DNA of 6,450 nucleotides from an uncultured Oscillospiraceae bacterium (GCA_947628265.1 CANQZF010000102.1:1-6450); one strand, 5' to 3'; positions 1 through 5,711 are shown, counted from the stretch's first letter. A program made the numbers and translations. Notes: a model not told the origin generated them from the sequence alone.

Positions 1-116
1 TGTTCACAGGTAGTGGTTTTGCCGCACCATTTTGCGCCTTCCACGAGGATCGCCCCTTTGCTTCTCAGACGATTCGCAATGATCTCGTCAATGACTCTCG
101 GCTTATAGCTTGCCAT
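1..116 (-). CDS. P-loop ATPase N-terminus, DUF4143/AAA_14-like (partial)
   Basis: Only the first 38 codons are in the window; the gene continues past the left edge. The ATG at 116-114 is preceded by a GGAGGG ribosome binding site (124-129) with a 7-nt gap. The protein begins MASYKPRVIDEIIANRLRSK. It then has a hydrophobic strand (AILVEG) leading into a Walker A motif, GAKWCGKTT, with G27, G32, K33 and T34 as the GxxxxGKT core. A short basic N-terminal helix followed at once by 'VEGAKWCGKTTT' is typical of the predicted AAA ATPases that carry a C-terminal DUF4143 domain, a widespread accessory family of uncertain function. The Walker A is seen directly; the family is inferred from this short stretch, because Walker B and the DUF4143 part lie outside. 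A consensus promoter and a repeat array sit upstream. Confidence 0.8.
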   Translation of the reverse strand, partial: MASYKPRVIDEIIANRLRSKGAILVEGAKWCGKTTTCE

Positions 117-147
117 TCAGTGTCCCTCCATGCTATAGAATGACTAT

Positions 148-176
148 ATTATAGCGTATGGACATGTCAGATTCAA
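148..176 (-). promoter_or_regulatory. sigma-A promoter of the ATPase gene
   Basis: Read on the minus strand, a -35 box TTGAAT (176-171) and a -10 box TATAAT (153-148) are separated by exactly 17 nt. The start codon lies about 30 nt downstream of the -10. The 23-bp repeat array begins only 7 bp upstream of the -35, so a protein bound there could touch RNA polymerase. Confidence 0.75.
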
Positions 177-182
177 GAAAAA

Positions 183-266
183 CCTGCGATTTGGCAAAAA
201 AATTTCCTGCGATTTGGCGAAAATATTTCCTGCGAAGTGGCGGTAATACAACCGCCACTTCGCGGG
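183..266. repeat. 23-bp-period array, three direct units plus one inverted unit
   Basis: Units start at 183, 206, 229 and 252, exactly 23 bp apart. Units 1 and 2 share CCTGCGATTTGGC. Unit 3 is CCTGCGAAGTGGC followed by GG. The 10-nt spacers after units 1 and 2 are A/T-rich and alike. Unit 4 (252-266, CCGCCACTTCGCGGG) is the inverted complement of unit 3, so 229-243 and 252-266 can form a 15-bp stem (one G-T pair) with an 8-nt loop. The array lies directly upstream of the ATPase promoter. It could be an operator, an iteron-like binding site or an element end. No long T-run follows the hairpin on either strand, so a terminator is unlikely. Confidence 0.85.
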
Positions 267-440
267 ATTTTGTCCCAATGATTGGCGGTGCGGCATGTCA
301 AAATTTGCGACGCTATAAGCAAAAATAGGGGAGTGGGGGAGGAGAGAATGTGGTCACGGGGAAATTGCAACTGTGGTATTTGATGTGGTCAAAGGATAAT
401 TCAAGAAATATAATATAACTTTTTACCCCGAAAAGTACGA
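267..440. other. non-coding, AT-richer stretch without a gene
   Basis: No reading frame here has both a ribosome binding site and plausible protein sequence. The only longer frame, on the minus strand (173-370), runs through the repeat array and translates to low-information sequence. Small signals only: a CCAAT/ATTGG palindrome (275-285), a 9-mer ATGTGGTCA repeated at 349 and 383, and a second copy of ATTCAAGAAA (399-408) matching 171-180. A TATAAT at 409-414 has no good -35 and no downstream gene. Confidence 0.6.
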
Positions 441-474
441 AAAATCCCTGATTTCTTGCAAAATCAGGGATTTT
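441..474 (-). terminator. intrinsic terminator of the tRNA operon
   Basis: A perfect 14-bp stem (441-454 with 461-474) with a 6-nt loop lies just past the tRNA-Val gene. On the minus strand the stem ends in TTTT followed by one more T. The core is ATCCCTGAT / ATCAGGGAT. It closes the Met-Glu-Val operon. Confidence 0.9.
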
Positions 475-477
475 CTT

Positions 478-554
478 TGGTGGAGACTGCTGGACTCGAA
501 CCAGTGACCTCCTGCGTGTGAAGCAGGCGCTCTAACCAGCTGAGCTAAGCCTCC
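478..554 (-). tRNA. tRNA-Val (anticodon CAC)
   Basis: The minus strand folds as a full cloverleaf. The acceptor is GGAGGCT with AGTCTCC (one G-T pair). The D-arm contains AGCTCAG, the anticodon stem is CCTGC/GCAGG around loop TTCACAC, the T-arm contains GGTTCGAGTCC, and the discriminator is A. The CCA end is encoded (480-478). Loop positions 34-36 read CAC, which decodes GUG. It is third in the operon, 2 nt after tRNA-Glu, and is followed at once by the terminator. A dedicated CAC isoacceptor suits a GC-rich genome. Confidence 0.96.
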
Positions 555-556
555 GA

Positions 557-631
557 TGGTGACCCGTACGGGACTCGAACCCATGTTACCGCCGTGAAAG
601 GGCGGTGTCTTAACCACTTGACCAACGGGCC
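557..631 (-). tRNA. tRNA-Glu (anticodon TTC)
   Basis: Cloverleaf on the minus strand: acceptor GGCCCGT with ACGGGTC (one G-T pair), anticodon stem CCGCC/GGCGG around loop CTTTCAC giving anticodon TTC, T-arm with GGTTCGAGTCC, and encoded CCA. It is second in the operon. It is separated from tRNA-Met by about 43 nt that hold a perfect hairpin, and from tRNA-Val by only 2 nt. Confidence 0.96.
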
Positions 632-645
632 GTAACTTTTTTGGG

Positions 646-673
646 GGGTCTTACGGGTTTCCCCGTAAGACCC
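646..673 (-). other. 12-bp hairpin with GAAA loop between tRNA-Met and tRNA-Glu
   Basis: On the minus strand GGGTCTTACGGG pairs perfectly with CCCGTAAGACCC across a GAAA (GNRA) tetraloop. It occupies nearly the whole spacer between two tRNAs of one transcript. Downstream come CCC and then a run of A, not U, so it should not terminate. It may guide end processing or protect the intermediate; that role is inference. On the plus strand no T-run follows either. Confidence 0.75.
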
Positions 674-674
674 G

Positions 675-751
675 TGGTAGCGGCGACTGGATTCGAACCG
701 GTGACACCGCGGGTATGAACCGCGTGCTCTAGCCAACTGAGCTACGCCGCC
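675..751 (-). tRNA. tRNA-Met, elongator (anticodon CAT)
   Basis: The minus strand gives a cloverleaf with acceptor GGCGGCG / CGCCGCT (terminal G-T pair), anticodon stem CGCGG/CCGCG around loop TTCATAC, T-arm with GGTTCGAATCC and encoded CCA. The CAT anticodon could be initiator Met, elongator Met or Ile2. The anticodon stem lacks the three G-C pairs of the initiator, and the acceptor resembles Bacillus elongator tRNA-Met, not tRNA-Ile2. It is first in the operon, starting about 15 nt after the -10 box. Confidence 0.94.
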
Positions 752-766
752 GTGGCAAGCAAAAGA

Positions 767-795
767 ATTATACCCACTTTCGCCACCTATGTCAA
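767..795 (-). promoter_or_regulatory. consensus sigma-A promoter of the tRNA operon
   Basis: On the minus strand a perfect TTGACA (795-790) and a perfect TATAAT (772-767) are 17 nt apart. Transcription should start a few bases upstream of tRNA-Met. The -35 lies only 22 bp beyond the wecB stop codon. No terminator separates them, so some wecB transcripts probably read into the tRNAs. Confidence 0.93.
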
Positions 796-817
796 GTGTT
801 TTTCAAAAATTTTCTGT

Positions 818-1924
818 TCAAACGGTTGCGCGGCCCTTTGTGAGGATGTCGGCGATGCGGTGGGAGGCCAAACCGTCGCCGTAGGGGTTCTGGGCGCGGG
901 ACATGGCGTTGTAGCGCTCCTCGTCTGTCAAAAGCGTCTTGAACTCCTGATAGATGACCTCCTCCCGGGTGCCGATGACCCGGAGGGTCCCGGCCTTCAC
1001 GCCCTCGGGGCGCTCGGTGACGTCCCGCAGCACCAGCACGGGCTTACCCAGGGACGGGGCCTCCTCCTGGATGCCGCCGGAGTCGGTGAGGATGATATAG
1101 GACCGGGCCAGGAAGTTGTGGAACGCCACCACGTCCAGCGGCTCGATGATCCGCACCCTGTCGCAGCCCTCCAGCTCCTGGCTGGCGGCCTCACGGACCA
1201 GGGGATTTAAGTGGATGGGGTAGAGGACCTTCACGTCCGGGAACTCCTCCACCACCCGCCGGACGGCCCGGAAGATGTGGCGCAAAGGCTCGCCCCAGTT
1301 TTCCCGCCTGTGGGCGGTGAGGATGACGAGCCTGGACCCCTGGGCCCATGTGAGCTCCGGGTGCTCAAATTCGCTGACCACGGTGGTGCCCAGAGCGTCG
1401 ATGGCGGTGTTGCCCGTGACATAAATGGACTGGGGCGGCTTGCCCTCCCGCAGGAGGTTGTCCCGGGCGAGGGCCGTGGGGGCAAAATTAAAATCGGCGA
1501 TGGAGCTCACCGCCTGGCGGTTGAACTCCTCGGGGTACGGGGCCTTCACGTTGTATGTACGAAGCCCGGCCTCCACGTGCCCCACGGGGATGCCCAGATA
1601 GAAGCACGCCAGAGCCGAGGCAAAGGTGGTGGTGGTGTCCCCATGGACCAGGACCACGTCGGGCCGGACCTCCTCCAAAACCCGCTTCATGCCGGAGAGC
1701 ACCCGCTCGGTGAGGTCAAAAAGCGTCTGTCCCGGGGTCATGACCTCCAGATCGTAATCCGGCTCCACATGAAAGGCGTCCAGCACCTGGCGGAGCATCT
1801 CCCGGTGCTGCCCGGTGACGCATACCAGCGCCTCCACGCCCCTCCGGGACTTCAGCTCCGTGACTAAGGGGCACATCTTAATGGCCTCCGGGCGTGTGCC
1901 GAAGACCAGCAGTATCTTTTTCAT
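818..1924 (-). CDS. wecB: UDP-N-acetylglucosamine 2-epimerase (non-hydrolysing)
   Basis: This cytoplasmic enzyme interconverts UDP-GlcNAc and UDP-ManNAc, the precursor for ManNAc-containing wall polymers (also named mnaA in Bacillus). The 368 residues match the usual family length. Visible motifs are FGTRPEAIK (8-16), TGQHREM (37-43), VHGDTTTT (93-100), GHVEAGLRT (115-123), PEEFNRQ (131-137), TGNTAID (170-176), TAHRRENWG (203-211) and TDSGGIQEEAPSLGKPVLVLR (from 280). D96, E118, E132 and H205 align by motif with the acidic residues and histidine implicated in catalysis in E. coli WecB. The ATG at 1924 is chosen because GGAG lies 7 nt upstream; a GTG two codons earlier would sit one base from that site. 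It has its own promoter. No other polysaccharide gene is nearby, so the polymer it serves is unknown. Confidence 0.95.
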   Translation of the reverse strand: MKKILLVFGTRPEAIKMCPLVTELKSRRGVEALVCVTGQHREMLRQVLDAFHVEPDYDLEVMTPGQTLFDLTERVLSGMKRVLEEVRPDVVLVHGDTTTTFASALACFYLGIPVGHVEAGLRTYNVKAPYPEEFNRQAVSSIADFNFAPTALARDNLLREGKPPQSIYVTGNTAIDALGTTVVSEFEHPELTWAQGSRLVILTAHRRENWGEPLRHIFRAVRRVVEEFPDVKVLYPIHLNPLVREAASQELEGCDRVRIIEPLDVVAFHNFLARSYIILTDSGGIQEEAPSLGKPVLVLRDVTERPEGVKAGTLRVIGTREEVIYQEFKTLLTDEERYNAMSRAQNPYGDGLASHRIADILTKGRATV

Positions 1925-1961
1925 AGCCACACTCCAAAAAAGTAATGGAATATTCAGCTAT

Positions 1962-1990
1962 ATTATACCTTTTTTGGCGGCGGATTACAA
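1962..1990 (-). promoter_or_regulatory. sigma-A promoter of wecB
   Basis: Minus strand: -35 TTGTAA (1990-1985), 17-nt spacer, -10 TATAAT (1967-1962), about 38 nt before the wecB start. It makes wecB independent of the upstream sporulation genes. Confidence 0.75.
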
Positions 1991-2028
1991 GGGGAGCGAG
2001 GGCGCTTTTCGCATTTTGGCGTTTTGCC

Positions 2029-2295
2029 TCAAAGGAGCAGCAGCGTGAGAAGCCATGTTAGTCCCATGGCCCCCGCACCCACGGCGGACCAGACCCACCA
2101 GGGTAGGCTCTGCCTTGCGCCCTGCCGCTTACGGACGAAGCTCTCCGCAACGTCCCGGGCCTCCCGCATAAGCTCCTCCGTGGTGACGCCGGGGCGCCGA
2201 GCGGCCTCGTCCCGGACGATGAAGATAGCCTCGTCAAAAATCTTGGGGTCGGGGGACTTGATCATCACGACCCTCCGGGCGATGCCCTTGACCAT
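2029..2295 (-). CDS. small tail-anchored membrane protein, function unknown
   Basis: 88 residues. The ATG at 2295 has a good ribosome binding site, GAGGTG (2301-2306), 5 nt upstream. Residues 1-60 are soluble and highly charged, with the segment SPDPKIFDEAIFIVRDEA (14-31) and a helical stretch TEELMREARDVAESFVRKR (39-57). Basic residues (KRQGAR) then precede a single hydrophobic helix, about 66-88, that ends the protein, so the N-terminus should be cytoplasmic. It resembles short conserved hypothetical proteins of Clostridia, but I cannot name a family. It follows spoIIE by 75 nt with no terminator between, so it may be co-transcribed with it; a weak promoter-like signal in the gap could also drive it. 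A sporulation role is possible but unproven. Confidence 0.82.
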   Translation of the reverse strand: MVKGIARRVVMIKSPDPKIFDEAIFIVRDEAARRPGVTTEELMREARDVAESFVRKRQGARQSLPWWVWSAVGAGAMGLTWLLTLLLL

Positions 2296-2323
2296 CTGAT
2301 CACCTCAAAAATTTGGTAATTTC

Positions 2324-2352
2324 ATTTTACCCGGTTTGAGGAAGGTTATTCA
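2324..2352 (-). promoter_or_regulatory. possible forespore-type or weak promoter before the small membrane gene
   Basis: On the minus strand TGAATA (2352-2347) lies 17 nt from TAAAAT (2329-2324). Taken as GGGTAAAATG, the downstream part fits the sigma-F -10 pattern GGnnAnAnTR, and GAATA resembles a sigma-F/sigma-G -35. As a sigma-A promoter it would be weak. The assignment rests on pattern only. Confidence 0.3.
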
Positions 2353-2370
2353 TGAACCGGAAAAATACGG

Positions 2371-4653
2371 TCAGGCTCTCTCTTCTCCCGCTACCACGAG
2401 GACGGTCATATCGTCCCGGTCGCCGGCGGTCTTTTTGGCCTCCTCCAAAATATCGGCGGCCAGCTTTTTGACGTCGGTCTCGGCGCTGGAGGCGAGATAC
2501 GCGCGCAGCCACTTGTCGTCCCCGCCGGAGACCGTGCCGTCGGAGACCATCACCAGCGTGGACCCGGCGGGGAGGCTCAGCTTCACCCCGGGACGCCTGA
2601 CGGCCGTCCCGGCGGGCAGGGGAGAGGCCCCCAGACGCCGCACGCTGCTGCCCCGCTTGAGGTAGGACGGCGCCGCGCCATACTTATAAAGCCGCGCCTC
2701 CCCGGTGAACATCTGAACGGAGAGAAGGTCCACCGTGGCGCTCTCCAAAGACTCGTCGCTGCGCAGGAGCATGAGGTCGGACAAAAGCGTCAAAACCTGC
2801 TCCGGGGCCACCCCCGCCGTGAGGAAGCGCTCCACGATCTCCCCCACGGCGGAGGACATGCGGGCGGCCTCGGGGCCCGTGCCCATGCCGTCGGAGAGGA
2901 GCGCGTACAGCACGCCCTCGTCGGTGCGGAAACAGAGTCTCCTGTCCCCGGACACGGCCTCCCCGGGGCTCTTCAGAGAGGCGGAGCCCACAAGGTAGGC
3001 CAGGGGCTCCGCCTCCAGGAGGGTCAGGCGCGTCTCGTCCCGGACCCCCGTGGAGCAAAGGCGCGTCCCCAGCACGGCGGAGAGCTTATTGAGCCAGTCC
3101 TCATCCCGCGTCAGAAGGGGCAGACTCCCGGAGCGTATCTCCGCCCGGAGCCGCCCGCCCCGGACCCGGAAGACCGCCGCGGAGGCGTCCATGGCAAGGC
3201 CCCGCAGGTATTTGCGCAGCTTATTCTCCAGCTCCGTCTCCACCGTCACGTCGTTCCCCAGCTCCAGCGCCAGATCGCCCAGAATTTTGGAGACGCAGTT
3301 ATACTGCTCGAAGGCCGCGCCCCGGCTCTCCCGGAGCCTCCAGCGGTACTGGCGGCGGGTGAGGAACGTCCGCGCCTCGGCGTTGATGGCCGCCACAAGC
3401 CGCTCTGTCCGCTGACAGCTGCCCGCGAAGTGCTCCGGAAGGTCCGAAAGCTCGATGCTGCCCCGCTCCTCCAAAACGTGCGTCAGGTTGTTCATCACGT
3501 CCACGGTGTCCACGTACTGCTCCTGCCAGCACCGGGCGGAGTTGGGACAGCCCCGGCACACCGTGTCCCCGGCGCGGTCAAAGATCTCGGCCACATTTTC
3601 CTTTGGCCTGTCCCCGGCCCGGAGGCGGGCGGCGTCGTAGAGACCCCGGAACGCCAGTGAGCACTTTTCCACCCGGTCCAGGGCGTACTCCCGGGCCTTC
3701 AGGAAGCCGAACCCGGCGCTGTCCGTGGGCAGAAGCGCCCCCACCCGGGCAAGGACAGCGTCCGGCAGGAGCATGAAGATGACAGTCCCGGCAAAGCTCT
3801 CGTAGAGCGCCGGTATCCAACGGGTCTGGCCCCAGAACCACAGCACGCTGAGGGCCGTGGCGCAGGCCCAGGACAGCACGAACCAGAGCTTCCCGGTCCG
3901 GGCGAAAATTCCGGCGATGAGGGCCGCCAGGACGTAGCTCAATAGGAAAAAGGGCGCTCCCGCGTGGGCCAGATCCACCGCCGCCCCCAGCGCCGCCGCC
4001 GCCACGCACCCGGGGGCCATGCCGGAGCGGTAGATCACCACCAGAATCCCCACCACCGCCGCCGCGCGCCCCAGGGACATGGCCCCGAAGAGGGACACCG
4101 ACGACAGGGACATGACGAGGCACCCCAGGAAGATGACCATACTCGCGGTGTGGGCCTGGGACCGCTCCCGACTCACACCGGGGGCGTAGGGGGACAGGGC
4201 CTCCGCGAAGAAATAGACGCACCCGGGGGCCAAAAAGCTCTCCGCCACCCAGAGGGCCGTGGCGCGGACCTCAAACCCGGCGTCCCAGACGTAGACAAAG
4301 CCGATCACCAGCGTGATGCCGAAGGTGACAGCCATGGGGAACCACCGAGGGGCGCTTTTGGCGAAAAAATGGAGCGTCGCCCAGATGAGGGCGCAGATGG
4401 CTATGTACTTGACGCTCTCTAAAAACGGCCCGTTCGTCAGCGCCCCCAGCACGGCCCCCAACAGCGTGACCACAGCCCCGATCCCCACGGGAGCGGCCCC
4501 CACGATGGCCGGACCGAAGGGAGATAGGCTCCCCAGAAGCCGGACGCGCCCCAACAAAAGGCCCATGGCAAATCGTACCCCCAGCTCAATGGCCCGCGCC
4601 TTGTCCAGGCCCCGGAGGGCGGGACCGGTCTTGACATTCTCCCCAGTTTTCAA
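2371..4653 (-). CDS. spoIIE: stage II sporulation protein E (SpoIIE), PP2C-type phosphatase
   Basis: SpoIIE dephosphorylates the anti-anti-sigma factor SpoIIAA-P at the asymmetric septum, releasing sigma-F in the forespore. Residues about 26-309 are a multi-helix membrane domain (roughly ten segments). A linker follows with a cysteine cluster, CRGCPNSARC (C366, C369, C375), then a regulatory region and a C-terminal PP2C/PPM phosphatase domain (about 550-760). Metal-binding motifs are SDGMGTG (D588), ATVD (D642), VSDG (D705) and RDDMT (D747/D748), so the active site looks intact. I place the start at the TTG at 4653: AAGGGGAG (4660-4667) lies 6 nt upstream. The in-frame ATG at 4686 has no ribosome binding site and lies about 8 nt from the predicted transcription start. 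This gives 760 residues against 827 in B. subtilis. The promoter looks Spo0A-controlled. Confidence 0.96.
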   Translation of the reverse strand: MKTGENVKTGPALRGLDKARAIELGVRFAMGLLLGRVRLLGSLSPFGPAIVGAAPVGIGAVVTLLGAVLGALTNGPFLESVKYIAICALIWATLHFFAKSAPRWFPMAVTFGITLVIGFVYVWDAGFEVRATALWVAESFLAPGCVYFFAEALSPYAPGVSRERSQAHTASMVIFLGCLVMSLSSVSLFGAMSLGRAAAVVGILVVIYRSGMAPGCVAAAALGAAVDLAHAGAPFFLLSYVLAALIAGIFARTGKLWFVLSWACATALSVLWFWGQTRWIPALYESFAGTVIFMLLPDAVLARVGALLPTDSAGFGFLKAREYALDRVEKCSLAFRGLYDAARLRAGDRPKENVAEIFDRAGDTVCRGCPNSARCWQEQYVDTVDVMNNLTHVLEERGSIELSDLPEHFAGSCQRTERLVAAINAEARTFLTRRQYRWRLRESRGAAFEQYNCVSKILGDLALELGNDVTVETELENKLRKYLRGLAMDASAAVFRVRGGRLRAEIRSGSLPLLTRDEDWLNKLSAVLGTRLCSTGVRDETRLTLLEAEPLAYLVGSASLKSPGEAVSGDRRLCFRTDEGVLYALLSDGMGTGPEAARMSSAVGEIVERFLTAGVAPEQVLTLLSDLMLLRSDESLESATVDLLSVQMFTGEARLYKYGAAPSYLKRGSSVRRLGASPLPAGTAVRRPGVKLSLPAGSTLVMVSDGTVSGGDDKWLRAYLASSAETDVKKLAADILEEAKKTAGDRDDMTVLVVAGEERA

Positions 4654-4700
4654 TGGAAACTCCCCTTTGTGAAATAGGTTTACCATAATGGTTTACCGTA

Positions 4701-4734
4701 ATTTTACATGGGACGGGCCGGGAAATTCGTCAAA
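4701..4734 (-). promoter_or_regulatory. spoIIE promoter with 21-nt spacer and overlapping Spo0A-box-like site
   Basis: Minus strand: TTGACG (4733-4728) and TAAAAT (4706-4701) are separated by 21 nt, too far for an ordinary sigma-A promoter. The -35 overlaps TTTGACGAA (4734-4726), which contains TGACGAA and fits the Spo0A box pattern TGNCGAA. B. subtilis spoIIE and spoIIG promoters are known for sigma-A boxes 21-22 bp apart activated by Spo0A~P. The match in spacing is seen; regulation is inferred. Confidence 0.7.
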
Positions 4735-4758
4735 TCAGGGAGGCGAATGAAAAAAGTA

Positions 4759-4787
4759 TTGCAATTTTCAATGGGCCGGCATATAAT
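4759..4787 (+). promoter_or_regulatory. sigma-A promoter of the riboswitch-ribU unit
   Basis: TTGCAA (4759-4764) and TATAAT (4782-4787) are 17 nt apart. Transcription should start near 4794, about 15 nt before the riboswitch. It faces away from the spoIIE promoter, with the two -35 boxes 25 bp apart. Confidence 0.9.
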
Positions 4788-4807
4788 GGGGGTACAACTT
4801 GATATAT

Positions 4808-4920
4808 TCGTCTTCAGGGCAGGGTGCAATTCCCGACCGGCGGTAAAGTCCGCGAGCGCGCAAGCGTTGAATTGGTGAAATTCCGATACCGACAGTACAG
4901 TCTGGATGGGAGAAGATGGC
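4808..4920 (+). ncRNA. FMN riboswitch (RFN element)
   Basis: The conserved RFN blocks occur in order: TCTTCAGGGCAGGGTG (4811-4826), TCCCGACCGGCGGTA (4831-4845), AGTCCGCGAGCGC, TTGGTGAAATTCCGATACCG, GACAGTACAGTCTGGATG and GGGAGAAGAT. The P1 helix pairs TCTTC (4811-4815) with GAAGA (4912-4916). It binds flavin mononucleotide and in Bacillota usually shuts off riboflavin synthesis or uptake when FMN is plentiful. Here it precedes ribU, with a terminator hairpin 30 nt downstream, so control by premature termination is likely. Confidence 0.97.
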
Positions 4921-4949
4921 GGCGTTTGCCAATACCTTTGCGAAAAAGA

Positions 4950-4982
4950 TCGCCTGGACGGATGTTCAGGCGAGTTTATTTT
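4950..4982 (+). terminator. riboswitch expression-platform terminator
   Basis: TCGCCTG (4950-4956) pairs with CAGGCGA (4967-4973). The helix can extend three more pairs to a 4-nt loop. It is followed by GTTTATTTT (4974-4982). It sits between the FMN aptamer and the ribU ribosome binding site, where an attenuator is expected. I could not identify a convincing antiterminator by eye. Confidence 0.8.
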
Positions 4983-5000
4983 GTAAAGGGGTCCATACAT

Positions 5001-5711
5001 ATGCTCCAAACCTTAAAAGAAAATCTGTCCTTCGTGCTGGTGTGCGTGGCCATCTTCGCCGCGCTCGTGCTGGTGGCCTGGGCGGCGGAAAAGCTGCTCA
5101 TCCGGGAGAAGCGAAAGCTGGAGCCGGCCCGGTACATCGCCTACATGGCCATGTTCGCGGCCCTGGCCGGGGTGCTGATGCTCATCGAGATCCCGCTCCT
5201 CTTCGTGGCGCCGGACTTCTATAAGCTGGATCCCTCGGAGATCCCCGTCCTCATCTGCACCTTCTCCATGGGTCCGGTGGCTGGAGTGGTGTGCGAGTTT
5301 TTGAAGGTGGTGCTGAAGCTCCTATTAAAGGGCACCACCACCGCCTTTGTGGGGGACTTCGCCAACTTCGCCGTGGGGTGCTCCTTCGTGCTCCCGGCCT
5401 CCATCATCTACAACACCCACCGCACCTTCAAGCGGGCGGTGGTGAGCCTCGTCGCCGGCGGGCTCATCATGACGGTGTTCGGCAGCCTCTTCAACGCCGT
5501 CTACCTCATCCCCGCCTTCGCCAAGCTCTACGGCGCGCCCATCGACGCGATCTTAGGCATGGGCCAGGAGGTCAACCCCCACGTAAACTCCGTCTTCGCC
5601 ATGGCGGCCCTGTGCGTGGCCCCCTTCAACGTCATCAAGGCCGTAGCCGTCTCCGTCATCACCCTGCCCCTCTATAAGCGGGTGAAGAAGCTCATAAAAC
5701 TGGACGCGTAA
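5001..5711 (+). CDS. ribU: riboflavin ECF transporter S component RibU
   Basis: This integral membrane subunit binds riboflavin for an energy-coupling factor transporter; the shared EcfA/EcfA'/EcfT module must be encoded elsewhere. The start is the ATG at 5001, with AAAGGGG (4985-4991) 9 nt upstream; the frame stays open further upstream, but that part is riboswitch. The 236 residues show hydrophobic segments at about 10-29, 46-69, 83-108, 118-137, 146-170 and 196-222. The RibU-type loop FYKLDPSEIPVL (73-84) and the segment GPVAGVVCEFLKVVLKLLLKG (from 91) are characteristic, and FVGDFANFAVG (116-126) follows. The first helix and a charged linker (30-42, REKRKLEP) precede the usual S-component core, making it longer than the roughly 190-residue Bacillus and Staphylococcus forms. 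The FMN riboswitch independently supports the substrate. Confidence 0.95.
   Translation: MLQTLKENLSFVLVCVAIFAALVLVAWAAEKLLIREKRKLEPARYIAYMAMFAALAGVLMLIEIPLLFVAPDFYKLDPSEIPVLICTFSMGPVAGVVCEFLKVVLKLLLKGTTTAFVGDFANFAVGCSFVLPASIIYNTHRTFKRAVVSLVAGGLIMTVFGSLFNAVYLIPAFAKLYGAPIDAILGMGQEVNPHVNSVFAMAALCVAPFNVIKAVAVSVITLPLYKRVKKLIKLDA

Noticed and set aside
183..266. CRISPR array
   Set aside because: Units are 13-15 bp with about 10-nt near-identical spacers and one unit is inverted; this is not CRISPR architecture.
173..370. 65-residue minus-strand frame upstream of the ATPase gene
   Set aside because: It runs through the 23-bp repeat array, has no ribosome binding site, and ends inside the ATPase promoter region.
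409..414. plus-strand TATAAT as a promoter
   Set aside because: There is no acceptable -35 at 16-18 nt, and only antisense tRNA genes lie downstream.
1211..1867. 218-residue plus-strand frame
   Set aside because: It is antisense to wecB, whose motifs are unmistakable; the open frame is a by-product of high GC content.
2331..2360. CCGGTT/AACCGG inverted repeat between spoIIE and the small gene, considered as a terminator
   Set aside because: The stem is only 6 bp with a long loop and no T-run follows on the minus strand.
3578..4222. 214-residue minus-strand frame rich in Gly, Arg and Pro
   Set aside because: It is an out-of-frame shadow of spoIIE with composition typical of GC-rich alternate frames.
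4824..5000. 59-residue upstream extension of RibU
   Set aside because: This part is the FMN riboswitch and its terminator; the ATG at 5001 has a proper ribosome binding site.
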